Assembly: GCA_041603235.1 (NCBI GenBank)
Contig: JBFIES010000006.1
Coordinates: forward strand, 124,001-188,000
DNA: 64,000 nucleotides
DNA from: Panacagrimonas sp041603235
GTDB lineage: Bacteria; Pseudomonadota; Gammaproteobacteria; Nevskiales; Nevskiaceae
Direction: 5' to 3'
Shown piece by piece: positions 34,461-42,328 of the stretch (position 1 is the stretch's first letter; every line of letters starts with the position of its first letter). A program made the translations under genes and the position numbers. The notes beneath the pieces are model-generated. The model saw nothing but the letters and a program-made list of their open reading frames with translations, ran no database searches and was not told where the DNA came from.

Positions 34461-36521
34461 GTGCTCGATCAGGCTCAGGCCCTGCTGAACTGGATCAGCG
34501 CCCACCCGGGCGGATCGCTGATCCTGCTGTTCGTGGTGGCCATGGTGGACGCGCTGTTCCTGCTGGGCGCTTTTGTGCCGGCGGCCATCGTCCTGTTCGG
34601 CATGGGGGCTCTGATCGCGCTGGGCTCATTGGACCTGTGGCCAACGGCCCTGATCGCGGCGGCAGGCGCGCTGGCCGGTGATGCCATCAGCTTCGCCATG
34701 GGCCGGCGCTATGGCGATCAATTGTTTGAGTCGCGGCTCATGCGTCGCTACCCGGACCTGATTCATCGGGGCCGCGAGTTCTTCACCCGCCACGGCGGCA
34801 AGGGCGTGATGCTGGCGCGCTTCCTCGGACCGGTTCGCTCCATTACCCCGGCGCTGGCCGGTGCATCGGGCATGTCGGCCTGGGTCTTCATTCTGGTGGA
34901 CCTGCCCGCGGCCCTGGTCTGGGCGCTGATCTATCTGGTCCCCGGCATCCTGTTCGGTGCCTCGTTGGGGCTGGCAGCCGAGGTAGCAACACGACTTGCC
35001 GGGCTGCTGGTGGCCGCCATTGGCCTGATCATCCTAGGCATCTGGCTGATTCGCACGGCGGTGGCCCTGTTCAATCTGCACGCCGAGCGCTGGGTACGGA
35101 TGCTGCTCAGCTGGAGTCGGAGGCATCGTCGTCTTGGACGATTCGGGCCCGGTCTGGCTGATCCGACACAGCCTGAGACGCCGGCCTTGATCGCGGTGGC
35201 TCTGTTGCTGCTGCTGTTCGGCGCGCTCTGGCTGATCATCTTCGATGGCGCCTTGTGGCGCGATATCCCCAGCGCCGCCGATGCCCTGATCCATCAGTCC
35301 ATGTCGGACCTGTCCACGCCCTGGGGCAGCGCTATCGCACATTACCTGTCGCGGCTGGGGCAGTGGCCGGTCTATGCCAGTACGGCCGCGGCGGTACTGG
35401 CCTGCCTGCTGTGGCGCAATCGCATGCGCGCCGCGGCGCACTGGATCGCCGCGTTGATGTTCGGACTGTCAGTGACTCTGCTGCTGGAATGCATGCCGCT
35501 GGTGGCGCCGCCGACGCGCTATTTCGGCCACATTGCGCTTGGCACGCCGCTGCGCGATCTGGTGATGCCCACCATCATCTACGGCTTTGCTGCCACGCTG
35601 TTTGCGACCCTGCGATCTTCCACCGTGCGGCTGGTGAGCTACGCCATCGCCAGTGCGCTGATTGTCCTGATCAGTCTGTCGCGGTTGGTGCTGGCGCAGG
35701 AGTGGGCCAGCCTGATCACCTTTGCCCTGATCATGAGCCTGATGTGGATCTTTGCGCTGACCCTGGGTTATCGCCAGCATCGACCGGAACGGCTTTCCAC
35801 CTTCAGCTTCATGACACCGGTCCTCGCGGCATTCGCGGTTGCCGCTTCGATGAGCTGGGGCGTGGACCGCGCTGTCAGCCGTCTGGACGCGCCTATCCCA
35901 CTGGCTGCGCAGCAGGTCCTGGACCAGGCGCAATGGTGGAAACGCGACTGGGATACCTTGCCCGCAGCGCGAATCGATGTCCGTGGCCGGCCTTCGCGCC
36001 CTTTTGATTTTCAATGGGCGGGTTCGCTGGATCAGTTGCAGACCATTCTGGAGGCCAATCACTGGGAGCTGGTGGCGCCGCTGCGTGCGACGGATTCGCT
36101 GCGCTGGCTGACGCAGAGCACCTCGATCTCCGAGCTGCCCGTACTGCCGCAGGTGCATGCCGGGCGTCATCCGCAGCTGAGCTTTCGACGCACGATTGAC
36201 GATCAGCACCAGTACCTGATCCGTTTGTGGGATTCAGGCGTGCACGTGCGCACAGCGCACGGCGAAGTGCCGGTGTGGCTGGGTCTGACCGTGGAGCAGG
36301 GCATCCGCAGCGGTGCAAAACTGTTCCGCTATCCCGTGACCCTGGACCAATCCAGGCCGCCCATGCCGCTGTCGCCGGAAGATCCGTCGATGAAATTCAA
36401 GTTGGTGGCGAGCGCGGGAAATTCGGTCTGGCTGATCCAGCCGGCCAAGGTTCATTACACTTCTGGGCACAATGACGCTCGCCGTCCCGACGAGCGCCCT
36501 GCTTCTGATACCAGTCACTGA
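34461..36521 (+). CDS. DedA (VTT) / PAP2-like / LssY C-terminal fusion membrane protein
   Basis: 686 residues in three parts. Residues about 20-215 are a DedA/VTT domain with the GDAISFAMGRRYG and ARFLGPVRSITPALAGASGM blocks of this lipid-scramblase-like family. Residues about 240-470 have six hydrophobic segments arranged like PAP2 phosphatases, but the catalytic positions look lost: SR is kept at 407-408, while the His of SRxxxxxH is Glu414 and the following Asp is Leu418. Residues about 480-665 form a soluble LssY_C-like domain (RPFDFQWAGSLDQLQTILE, split by known conserved W and G). Likely acts at the inner membrane in phospholipid handling. It has a weak ribosome site and the ATG-like start at 34461 is inferred from the distance to hemL; ftsY follows 4 bases after its stop. 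Confidence 0.8.
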   Translation: MLDQAQALLNWISAHPGGSLILLFVVAMVDALFLLGAFVPAAIVLFGMGALIALGSLDLWPTALIAAAGALAGDAISFAMGRRYGDQLFESRLMRRYPDLIHRGREFFTRHGGKGVMLARFLGPVRSITPALAGASGMSAWVFILVDLPAALVWALIYLVPGILFGASLGLAAEVATRLAGLLVAAIGLIILGIWLIRTAVALFNLHAERWVRMLLSWSRRHRRLGRFGPGLADPTQPETPALIAVALLLLLFGALWLIIFDGALWRDIPSAADALIHQSMSDLSTPWGSAIAHYLSRLGQWPVYASTAAAVLACLLWRNRMRAAAHWIAALMFGLSVTLLLECMPLVAPPTRYFGHIALGTPLRDLVMPTIIYGFAATLFATLRSSTVRLVSYAIASALIVLISLSRLVLAQEWASLITFALIMSLMWIFALTLGYRQHRPERLSTFSFMTPVLAAFAVAASMSWGVDRAVSRLDAPIPLAAQQVLDQAQWWKRDWDTLPAARIDVRGRPSRPFDFQWAGSLDQLQTILEANHWELVAPLRATDSLRWLTQSTSISELPVLPQVHAGRHPQLSFRRTIDDQHQYLIRLWDSGVHVRTAHGEVPVWLGLTVEQGIRSGAKLFRYPVTLDQSRPPMPLSPEDPSMKFKLVASAGNSVWLIQPAKVHYTSGHNDARRPDERPASDTSH

Positions 36522-36525
36522 TCCA

Positions 36526-37452
36526 ATGTCCGAAACAAAAGGTGCGCTCGGAAAATTCCGCGCGCGACTCAACAAGGGTGATTCTTTCCTCACGCGGGAT
36601 CTCGGCAGTTTTTTTGTTGCCGAGAAACTGCGTGAAGACGCTATCGAGGATTTCGAAACGCGCTTGTTGATGGCCGATACCGGCATCGAGGTGACCTCCC
36701 TGTTGGTGGATCGGCTGCAAGCCGGCATCAAGCAGGGAAAAATCAAGAACGAGGCGCAATTGCGCAAGAGTTTGCAGGAAGGTCTGACGGAGATTCTTGC
36801 GCCGGTCAATGAGCCGCTGGTCATTCCCTCGTTCATCAAGCCCTACATTCTGTTTGTGGCGGGGGTCAACGGCGCCGGCAAGACCACCACCATCGGCAAG
36901 ATGGCCATGCACTTCAAACGTGAAGGCAAGAGCGTGCTGTTGGCGGCAGGAGATACCTTTCGCGCCGCTGCCGTCAATCAGCTCAGGACCTGGTCCGAGC
37001 GAGCGGATGTGCCCATGCTGTCGCAAGGTGAGGGTGCGGACTCGGCCAGCGTGATCTTCGACGCGGTGCAATCAGCCAAGGCCCGCAACATCGACGTAGT
37101 CATCGCCGATACCGCTGGTCGCCTGCACACTCAGGGCCATCTCATGGATGAACTGCGCAAGATCAAGCGCGTGGTGCAGAAGCACGACCCCTATGCCCCG
37201 CACGAAGTCATGCTCGTGGTGGATGCCACTACCGGCCAGAACGCGCTCAATCAGGCGGTGCAGTTTCACGAAGCCATCGGCCTGACCGGCATCAGCGTGA
37301 CCAAGCTCGATGGCACCGCCAAGGGTGGCATTCTGCTGTCCATTGCCAAACGTCTGTCCCTACCGGTTCGCTTTGTCGGCCTTGGCGAGGGCGTGGACGA
37401 TCTGGAAGTATTCGACGCTGAAACCTACGCCAAGGCCATGGTCGGGGAATAA
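36526..37452 (+). CDS. ftsY: Signal-recognition-particle receptor FtsY
   Basis: GTPase that receives SRP-ribosome complexes at the inner membrane. 308 residues from the ATG at 36526, which sits 4 bases after the previous stop; a farther in-frame ATG at 36472 would overlap that gene. It has the NG domain: P-loop GVNGAGKTTTIGKMA, DTFRAAA, DTAGRLHTQ, TKLDGTAKGG and a C-terminal GxGEGxDDL. The acidic A domain of many proteobacterial FtsY proteins is missing; only a short basic stretch (KFRARLNKGD) comes first. Gene order ftsY-ftsE-ftsX is the classical one. Confidence 0.95.
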   Translation: MSETKGALGKFRARLNKGDSFLTRDLGSFFVAEKLREDAIEDFETRLLMADTGIEVTSLLVDRLQAGIKQGKIKNEAQLRKSLQEGLTEILAPVNEPLVIPSFIKPYILFVAGVNGAGKTTTIGKMAMHFKREGKSVLLAAGDTFRAAAVNQLRTWSERADVPMLSQGEGADSASVIFDAVQSAKARNIDVVIADTAGRLHTQGHLMDELRKIKRVVQKHDPYAPHEVMLVVDATTGQNALNQAVQFHEAIGLTGISVTKLDGTAKGGILLSIAKRLSLPVRFVGLGEGVDDLEVFDAETYAKAMVGE

Positions 37453-37456
37453 GGCA

Positions 37457-38179
37457 ATGAGCCCTTCGTATTCGCAGAGCGACAACATTCTCGAATTCCG
37501 CGATGTGGGTTATCGCTACGAAGGCGGCCACGATGTGCTCAACGGGCTGAATTTTTCGCTGGAACGCGGCGAGATGCTGTTTCTGACCGGCCCCAGCGGC
37601 GCAGGTAAATCAACCGTGTTGCGCCTGGCCGCCATGCAGATTCGCGCCGCCCGCGGTCAGGTGCTGATGAACGGCAAAAATCTGGGTTCGGTTCGCGCCG
37701 GAAAAGTGGCAGCGCATCGGCGCGAACTAGGCATGATCTTTCAGGATTTCCAGTTGCTGCACGATCGCAGTGTGTTCGACAACATCGCCCTGCCGCTGGT
37801 GATTCGCGGCCTCGCGCACCGGGATATCAGTCGTCGCGTTCGCGCCGCACTCGATGCGGTGGGACTGCTGGATCGGGAATACGCAGCGCCGCGCACGCTC
37901 TCTGGCGGCGAGCAGCAGCGCATCGGCATTGCGCGTGCCATTGTGGCCCGCCCGCAGCTGATTCTTGCTGACGAGCCGACGGGCAATCTGGACCCGCGCA
38001 TGGCGCTGGACATCATGCGTCTGTTCGAGCGTTTCAACGAAGGCGGCGTGAGCCTGCTGATCGCGACCCACGCCATCGACCTGATCGAGCGCATCGGTCA
38101 TCGCATGATTCACCTCGAAGGCGGGCGCAAGAGCGTCGGCAGGCCTGAGGCCGCCTCGCGGCTGGGGGTGATCGAATGA
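37457..38179 (+). CDS. ftsE: Cell-division ABC transporter ATP-binding protein FtsE
   Basis: 240 residues from the ATG at 37457, 4 bases after ftsY; a longer frame upstream is only overlap with ftsY. ABC ATPase with Walker A GPSGAGKS (residues 45-52), Q-loop FQDFQLL, signature LSGGEQQR and Walker B LILADEPTGNLD, then the H-loop IATHAI. FtsE drives FtsX in regulating septal murein hydrolases. The DIIERIGHRMIHLEGGR tail is typical of the family. It overlaps ftsX by 4 bases. Confidence 0.94.
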   Translation: MSPSYSQSDNILEFRDVGYRYEGGHDVLNGLNFSLERGEMLFLTGPSGAGKSTVLRLAAMQIRAARGQVLMNGKNLGSVRAGKVAAHRRELGMIFQDFQLLHDRSVFDNIALPLVIRGLAHRDISRRVRAALDAVGLLDREYAAPRTLSGGEQQRIGIARAIVARPQLILADEPTGNLDPRMALDIMRLFERFNEGGVSLLIATHAIDLIERIGHRMIHLEGGRKSVGRPEAASRLGVIE

Positions 38180-39111
38180 GCCTGCAGCGTCCAAATCTGC
38201 TCCATCGCTTCTTCAGCGAGCACGGCCGGGTCAGTGTTGCCGCGCTTGGCCGACAGTGGCGCGAGCCGCTCAGCACCATGCTCACGGCATTGGTGATCGG
38301 CATCACCCTGGCACTGCCGGCCGGCCTGCAACTCTTGGTCGAAAACCTGCGCGATGCGGCGGGCGGTTTGCAGCAGACGCGCACCATCACCCTGTTTCTG
38401 CGCGACGGGGTCAGTCCCGATGATGGTGCCAAGTTCGCGCGCGCGCTTGCGGAAAGGGCGGGCGTGGAGGATGCGCGCTACACCTCACGCGAAGATGCGC
38501 TGCGCACGTTTCGCGAGCGCACCGCGCTAGGCGGCGTGCTCGACGCGCTGGGCGAAAACCCCCTGCCCGCGTCCATCGCGATCATTCCCGGTGAGTCGCT
38601 GAGCAACGCCGATCATCAGCGTCTGGCGCAGGAGATGATCGGTCAGGACGAGGTCGAACTCGTCCAGCAGGACAGCGTCTGGAGTGCGCGTCTGTCGGCT
38701 GCGCTCGCGGTGGGATCACGTCTGGCACTGGTGCTGGCCTTTGGCCTGGGCCTGGCGGCGGTGCTGTCGATGGGCAATACCATCCGGCTGGATATTGAAT
38801 CCCGGCGCAAGGAAATTCTGGTCATGAAGCTGGTGGGAGCGCCGCCGAGTTTCATCCGGCGCCCGTTTCTGTATGCCGGGTTCTGGTACGGGCTGGTCGG
38901 TGGGCTGGTCGCCATCTTCGCCATTTTTCTGGCCGGTTTCGCATTGTCCGGGCCGGTGCGGGCGCTGGTGGAACTCTATGAAGGCGCGTTCAGCGTGCGT
39001 GGCCCGAACGGGCAGATGCTGCTGATGGTCCTGGTTGCCGGGGCGGCGCTGGGCCTCGCAGGCGCCTGGCTGGCCGTGTCCCGCCATCTGGGCAAGATCG
39101 AACTGCGTTAG
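38176..39111 (+). CDS. ftsX: Cell-division protein FtsX
   Basis: 311 residues with one N-terminal membrane helix (TMLTALVIGITLALPAGLQLL, in halves TMLTALVIGI and TLALPAGLQLL), a periplasmic loop of about 120 residues (RTITLFLRDGVSPDD, VEDARYTSREDAL, LPASIAIIPGE), and three more helices at the C-terminus. This is the normal FtsX topology. It couples FtsE ATP hydrolysis to amidase activation at the septum. The ATGA overlap shows translational coupling with ftsE. The rpoH gene often found next is not here; a CAP-domain gene converges instead. Confidence 0.93.
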   Translation: MSLQRPNLLHRFFSEHGRVSVAALGRQWREPLSTMLTALVIGITLALPAGLQLLVENLRDAAGGLQQTRTITLFLRDGVSPDDGAKFARALAERAGVEDARYTSREDALRTFRERTALGGVLDALGENPLPASIAIIPGESLSNADHQRLAQEMIGQDEVELVQQDSVWSARLSAALAVGSRLALVLAFGLGLAAVLSMGNTIRLDIESRRKEILVMKLVGAPPSFIRRPFLYAGFWYGLVGGLVAIFAIFLAGFALSGPVRALVELYEGAFSVRGPNGQMLLMVLVAGAALGLAGAWLAVSRHLGKIELR

Positions 39112-39134
39112 TCGGCCATGAGCCGACAAGCCGC

Positions 39135-39749
39135 TCAGAACGGCGCTACGTCCCTGTAATTGCCCGGCGGCGCGTAGTTGCAGACCCAGACTTCGGCGCG
39201 CTCGCAGCGCGCCCGACCGCAACCGACATGCGTGGACAGTGCCGACACCACCTGGGTGTAGTGGCCGCAGGTCTCGCCTTCAGGGGCGCTGCACTGGTGA
39301 TTCTGCGGGTGGTACCACTCGCGTTCCTGCGCCCAGCTGTTGGTGACCTCGCGAATATTGCGGCGATATCCCTCATATGCGCCGCCACGCCAGAGCCCGT
39401 AAATATTCTCGCCCCAGCGCATGCGCCGTGATGACGCCGGATTGTGACGAATTTCGCAGCCTTCTTCGGCCAGCGCGTCGGCCCATTGCTGTGCTTGCGT
39501 GGCGGCAGCAGCCGACCAGCCCAGACGAGGCGTGCCGACCTGGTCGCGCCAGTAGTTGTGAGCCGCGAGGGTGCCCGCGAAGGAGTCGGGCTCGCCGCCA
39601 GTAGCTGTCAGCTCCGGGTGAGACACCTCTTTTGCGGTGCAGGCCGCCAAGCCGAGCATGGCCAGCAGCACCGCCGCGGTTCTGCACCACGAAAAAGGGC
39701 CGGCAATGCCGACCCTCAGTTTTCTGCTGCCAAGCTGAAGCAAGGGCAC
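39135..39749 (-). CDS. CAP (SCP/PR-1) domain lipoprotein
   Basis: 204 residues, starting with GTG at 39749 that shares its G with the TAG stop of the upstream cytochrome gene. A lipobox LAAC (about residues 34-37) follows a hydrophobic segment. The CAP domain is complete: HNYWRDQVGTPRLGWS, AQQWADALAEEGCEIRHNP, GENIYG, NSWAQEREWY, CGHYTQVV and VGCGRARC ... VCNYAPPGNY, with conserved His and Glu in the CAP cavity. Proteins of this family are secreted and bind lipids or have unknown roles. Probably lipid-anchored to the outer membrane and co-transcribed with the two cytochrome genes. Confidence 0.88.
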   Translation of the reverse strand: MPLLQLGSRKLRVGIAGPFSWCRTAAVLLAMLGLAACTAKEVSHPELTATGGEPDSFAGTLAAHNYWRDQVGTPRLGWSAAAATQAQQWADALAEEGCEIRHNPASSRRMRWGENIYGLWRGGAYEGYRRNIREVTNSWAQEREWYHPQNHQCSAPEGETCGHYTQVVSALSTHVGCGRARCERAEVWVCNYAPPGNYRDVAPF

Positions 39750-40096
39750 TATTGCGCCTTGTGCTCCGGAATGCGAGGCGTATACAGCGGGCTTTCCTGC
39801 CGACCGAAATACTGCGACAGGGCCTTGATTTCGTCGTCGGTCAGAGTCGCTGCCTGCGCATTCATTACGGCGTTCTTGCGCTTGCCGTCCTTGTACTCAT
39901 GCAGGACATGCGACAGGTAGTTGGGGTATTGGCCGCCGATAATCGGATATTCCGGCAGGATCGGCTTGCTGCCGCCTTCACCGTGGCAGGCCGCGCAGAG
40001 CTTGGCCTTCTCAGGGACGGCGGTCTCAGCAGCGGCAGGCAAGGCCACCAGCGCCAGCGCCGCAGCCATCAAAGTCGTAGAGATTGATCTATTCAT
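39749..40096 (-). CDS. Periplasmic class I cytochrome c, copy 2
   Basis: 115 residues with a signal peptide ending AAA-E (residue 23). One haem c site: CAACH at residues 34-38, with Met78 in NAVMNAQA as likely distal ligand. Size and the PIIGGQYPNYL, LTDDEIKALSQYF blocks resemble one half of cytochrome c4. It would carry electrons in the periplasm to a terminal oxidase or reductase. It lies 2 bases after the related cytochrome gene, with the CAP gene following by overlap. Confidence 0.88.
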   Translation of the reverse strand: MNRSISTTLMAAALALVALPAAAETAVPEKAKLCAACHGEGGSKPILPEYPIIGGQYPNYLSHVLHEYKDGKRKNAVMNAQAATLTDDEIKALSQYFGRQESPLYTPRIPEHKAQ

Positions 40097-40098
40097 GA

Positions 40099-40431
40099 TT
40101 ACTGGTTGGACGGGTGCGGGGGCGCGGACGACAAATACGTCGCGATGTCGGCGATATCCTGGTCGCTCATGTCAGCGGCCTGGGCGTGCATCGTGGCGTG
40201 CGGACGATCGCCCGCGCGATAAGCCTTGAGCGCAGCTTCAATGTACTGCGGAGTCTGGCCGCCGAGCTTGGGTACCCGAAAACTCGGGTAGGCATTGTTG
40301 TAGCCCGGAATGCCGTGGCATCCCATGCAGGTATTGGCTTTCTCGATTCCCTTTTCTGCTTGGCCGTCGGCCGATGCAGGCAGGGTGAAGAAGGCGGCGA
40401 GGGCAATGAGGCCCCAACGCGCTGTTTTCAT
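40099..40431 (-). CDS. Periplasmic class I cytochrome c, copy 1
   Basis: 110 residues with a signal peptide ending ASA-D (about residue 21). Haem c site CMGCH at 35-39 and Met81 in HATMHAQA as likely distal ligand; YPSFRVPKLGGQTPQYI and MSDQDIADIATYL match the other cytochrome. So the two are tandem paralogues, as if a di-haem c4 protein were encoded in two pieces. First gene of a three-gene minus-strand operon, divergent from ppx (200 bases between). Confidence 0.88.
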   Translation of the reverse strand: MKTARWGLIALAAFFTLPASADGQAEKGIEKANTCMGCHGIPGYNNAYPSFRVPKLGGQTPQYIEAALKAYRAGDRPHATMHAQAADMSDQDIADIATYLSSAPPHPSNQ

Positions 40432-40631
40432 GATTGGTTTTGCTCCCGGATTTGGTCATCTGCCGCGACCGGCAATGCAGTCGCCGCAGCCGTATATGTT
40501 CGGGGAATGTGGCACGCCGGTCAACGCGCAAGCGTGAATCGATTCTTGCTGGCCCCGGGGCGGGGGGAAATCTTGCAGGTCTTGGGTATAGTCGCGGGCC
40601 TGTTTCCGCTCACCTCGTTCGACATAAATCC

Positions 40632-42146
40632 ATGCCCAGCGCCCCGCCGGTCACCGAAGAGAAAGCCACGGAAGTTGCCGCCGTGGACCTGGGTTCAAAC
40701 AGCTTCCACCTGATGGTGGCGCGCGCTAACGGCTCGGATTTGCAGGTTATTGACCGTTTGCGCGAGCCGGTGCGACTGGCCGCCGGCCTTGATCCTGACC
40801 GTCGTTTGCGCGCCGAAGCCCAGGAGCGGGCGCTGCAATGCCTTCAGCGATTCGGCCAGCGACTCAGTCACCTGCCGCCCGGCCGGGTCCGCGCGGTTGG
40901 TACCAACACCATGCGCAAACTCAAGCGCGGCGCTGATTTCCGCGCCGCCGCCGAGGTCGCGCTGGGCCACGACATTGAAATCATCGCCGGTCTGGAAGAG
41001 GCCCGCCTGGTCTACGGCGGCGTGATTCACGGCATGGGAACAGCCGATCCGCGCCGGCTGGTGGTGGATATCGGCGGCGGCAGCACGGAGGTCATCATCG
41101 GGCGAGGCACTGAGCCCAAGCTGATGGAATCCGTCGGGATGGGTTGCGTGGTGCATCAGGGCCGGTTCTTCGAGGACGGCAGCATCACCAAAGCACGGTT
41201 CCGGCAGGCGCGGTTGGCGGCGCGGGTGGAACTGGAGTTTCTGGAGCATCGCTACCGCAAGAATGGCTGGGACCTGGCCATCGGCGCGAGCGGTACCGTG
41301 CGCGGGGTGTGGCGGGTGATGCGCGAGCAAGGCTGGGTCGATCGGGAAATCACCCGCAGCGGCCTGGAAAAGCTGGTGTCACTGGTGATTGATCGCGGGC
41401 ACGTGTCCAAGATCGATTTCCCCGCCCTGCGTGAAGACCGTCGCCCGGTGTTTGCCGGTGGGCTGGCCGTGTTGGCCGGCGTGTTTGATTCTCTGCAGCT
41501 GGAGTCCATGGCAACTTCCGAGCGGGCACTGCGCGAAGGGCTGGTCTACGACCTGCTCGGTCGCCTGTCCGACAAGGATGTCCGAGAAAGCGCTGTGCAA
41601 TCCACGGCCCGGCGTTACGACGTGGATACCAGCCATGCAGATGCCGTCAGCAGTACCGCGCTGCGGCTGCTCAAGCAGACCCAGGACGCCTGGTCGCTGG
41701 ACCCCAAGCTCTCGGCAGCATTGTTGCGATGGGCCGCGCAGTTGCACGAGATCGGCCTGGGAATTGCCCATGCCCAGTATCACAAGCATGGCGAGTACAT
41801 TCTGCGCCACGCCGATCTGCAGGGCTTCTCCCAGACCGACCAGCGCATGCTCGCTGCGCTGGTGCGCCTGCATCGAGGCAAATTTTCGAATAGCGCGCTG
41901 GATGATGTTCCGGGTACGCACGTCGACGCTATCCGGCGTCTGGCCGTTCTGTTTCGACTGGCCTATCTTCTACACCGGTCACGGCTTCCCGGCATCAAGC
42001 CGCCGGTACGCGCCACGATTCACCGACGCACGCTCGAGCTCAAGTTTTCCGGAGACTGGCTGGCGTCCTATCCGCTGACCCAGGCTGACCTGACGCAGGA
42101 AGCTGAATACCTGCAGGCCGCCCAGATTAAGCTGAAATTTTCCTGA
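40632..42146 (+). CDS. ppx: Exopolyphosphatase (Ppx/GppA family)
   Basis: 504 residues from the ATG at 40632; the open frame extends upstream but without family similarity. Releases phosphate from polyphosphate ends, or hydrolyses pppGpp. Motifs of the ASKHA fold: VDLGSNSFHLMVA near residue 17, GLEEARLVYGGV, VVDIGGGSTEVIIG and GASGTVRG. A helical HD-like C-terminal part (LHEIGLGIAHAQYHKHGEYI) follows. Length matches Ppx. A perfect 12-bp hairpin lies 20 bases after the stop. Confidence 0.93.
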   Translation: MPSAPPVTEEKATEVAAVDLGSNSFHLMVARANGSDLQVIDRLREPVRLAAGLDPDRRLRAEAQERALQCLQRFGQRLSHLPPGRVRAVGTNTMRKLKRGADFRAAAEVALGHDIEIIAGLEEARLVYGGVIHGMGTADPRRLVVDIGGGSTEVIIGRGTEPKLMESVGMGCVVHQGRFFEDGSITKARFRQARLAARVELEFLEHRYRKNGWDLAIGASGTVRGVWRVMREQGWVDREITRSGLEKLVSLVIDRGHVSKIDFPALREDRRPVFAGGLAVLAGVFDSLQLESMATSERALREGLVYDLLGRLSDKDVRESAVQSTARRYDVDTSHADAVSSTALRLLKQTQDAWSLDPKLSAALLRWAAQLHEIGLGIAHAQYHKHGEYILRHADLQGFSQTDQRMLAALVRLHRGKFSNSALDDVPGTHVDAIRRLAVLFRLAYLLHRSRLPGIKPPVRATIHRRTLELKFSGDWLASYPLTQADLTQEAEYLQAAQIKLKFS

Positions 42147-42166
42147 GCTCGGTTCTGACGAGCCAT

Positions 42167-42199
42167 TCAGCTCTCAAATGGCAGGCTTTTGAGAGCTGA
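42167..42199 (+). terminator. Perfect 12-bp hairpin after ppx
   Basis: TCAGCTCTCAAA and TTTGAGAGCTGA flank a 9-base loop. Only a short T stretch follows later (CGCATTT). Good candidate for ppx termination. Confidence 0.6.
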
Positions 42200-42328
42200 G
42201 CCTCGCATTTACCTTGCAATTGTCAGCCGCTGCAACAGAATACGGCGCTTGGCCTTAATATGAAGCACTTGGCCCGCCAGATTGAATTTGGTCGGCGGTT
42301 GCCATAGTCCTGTCACGGAGTTTGAGTT

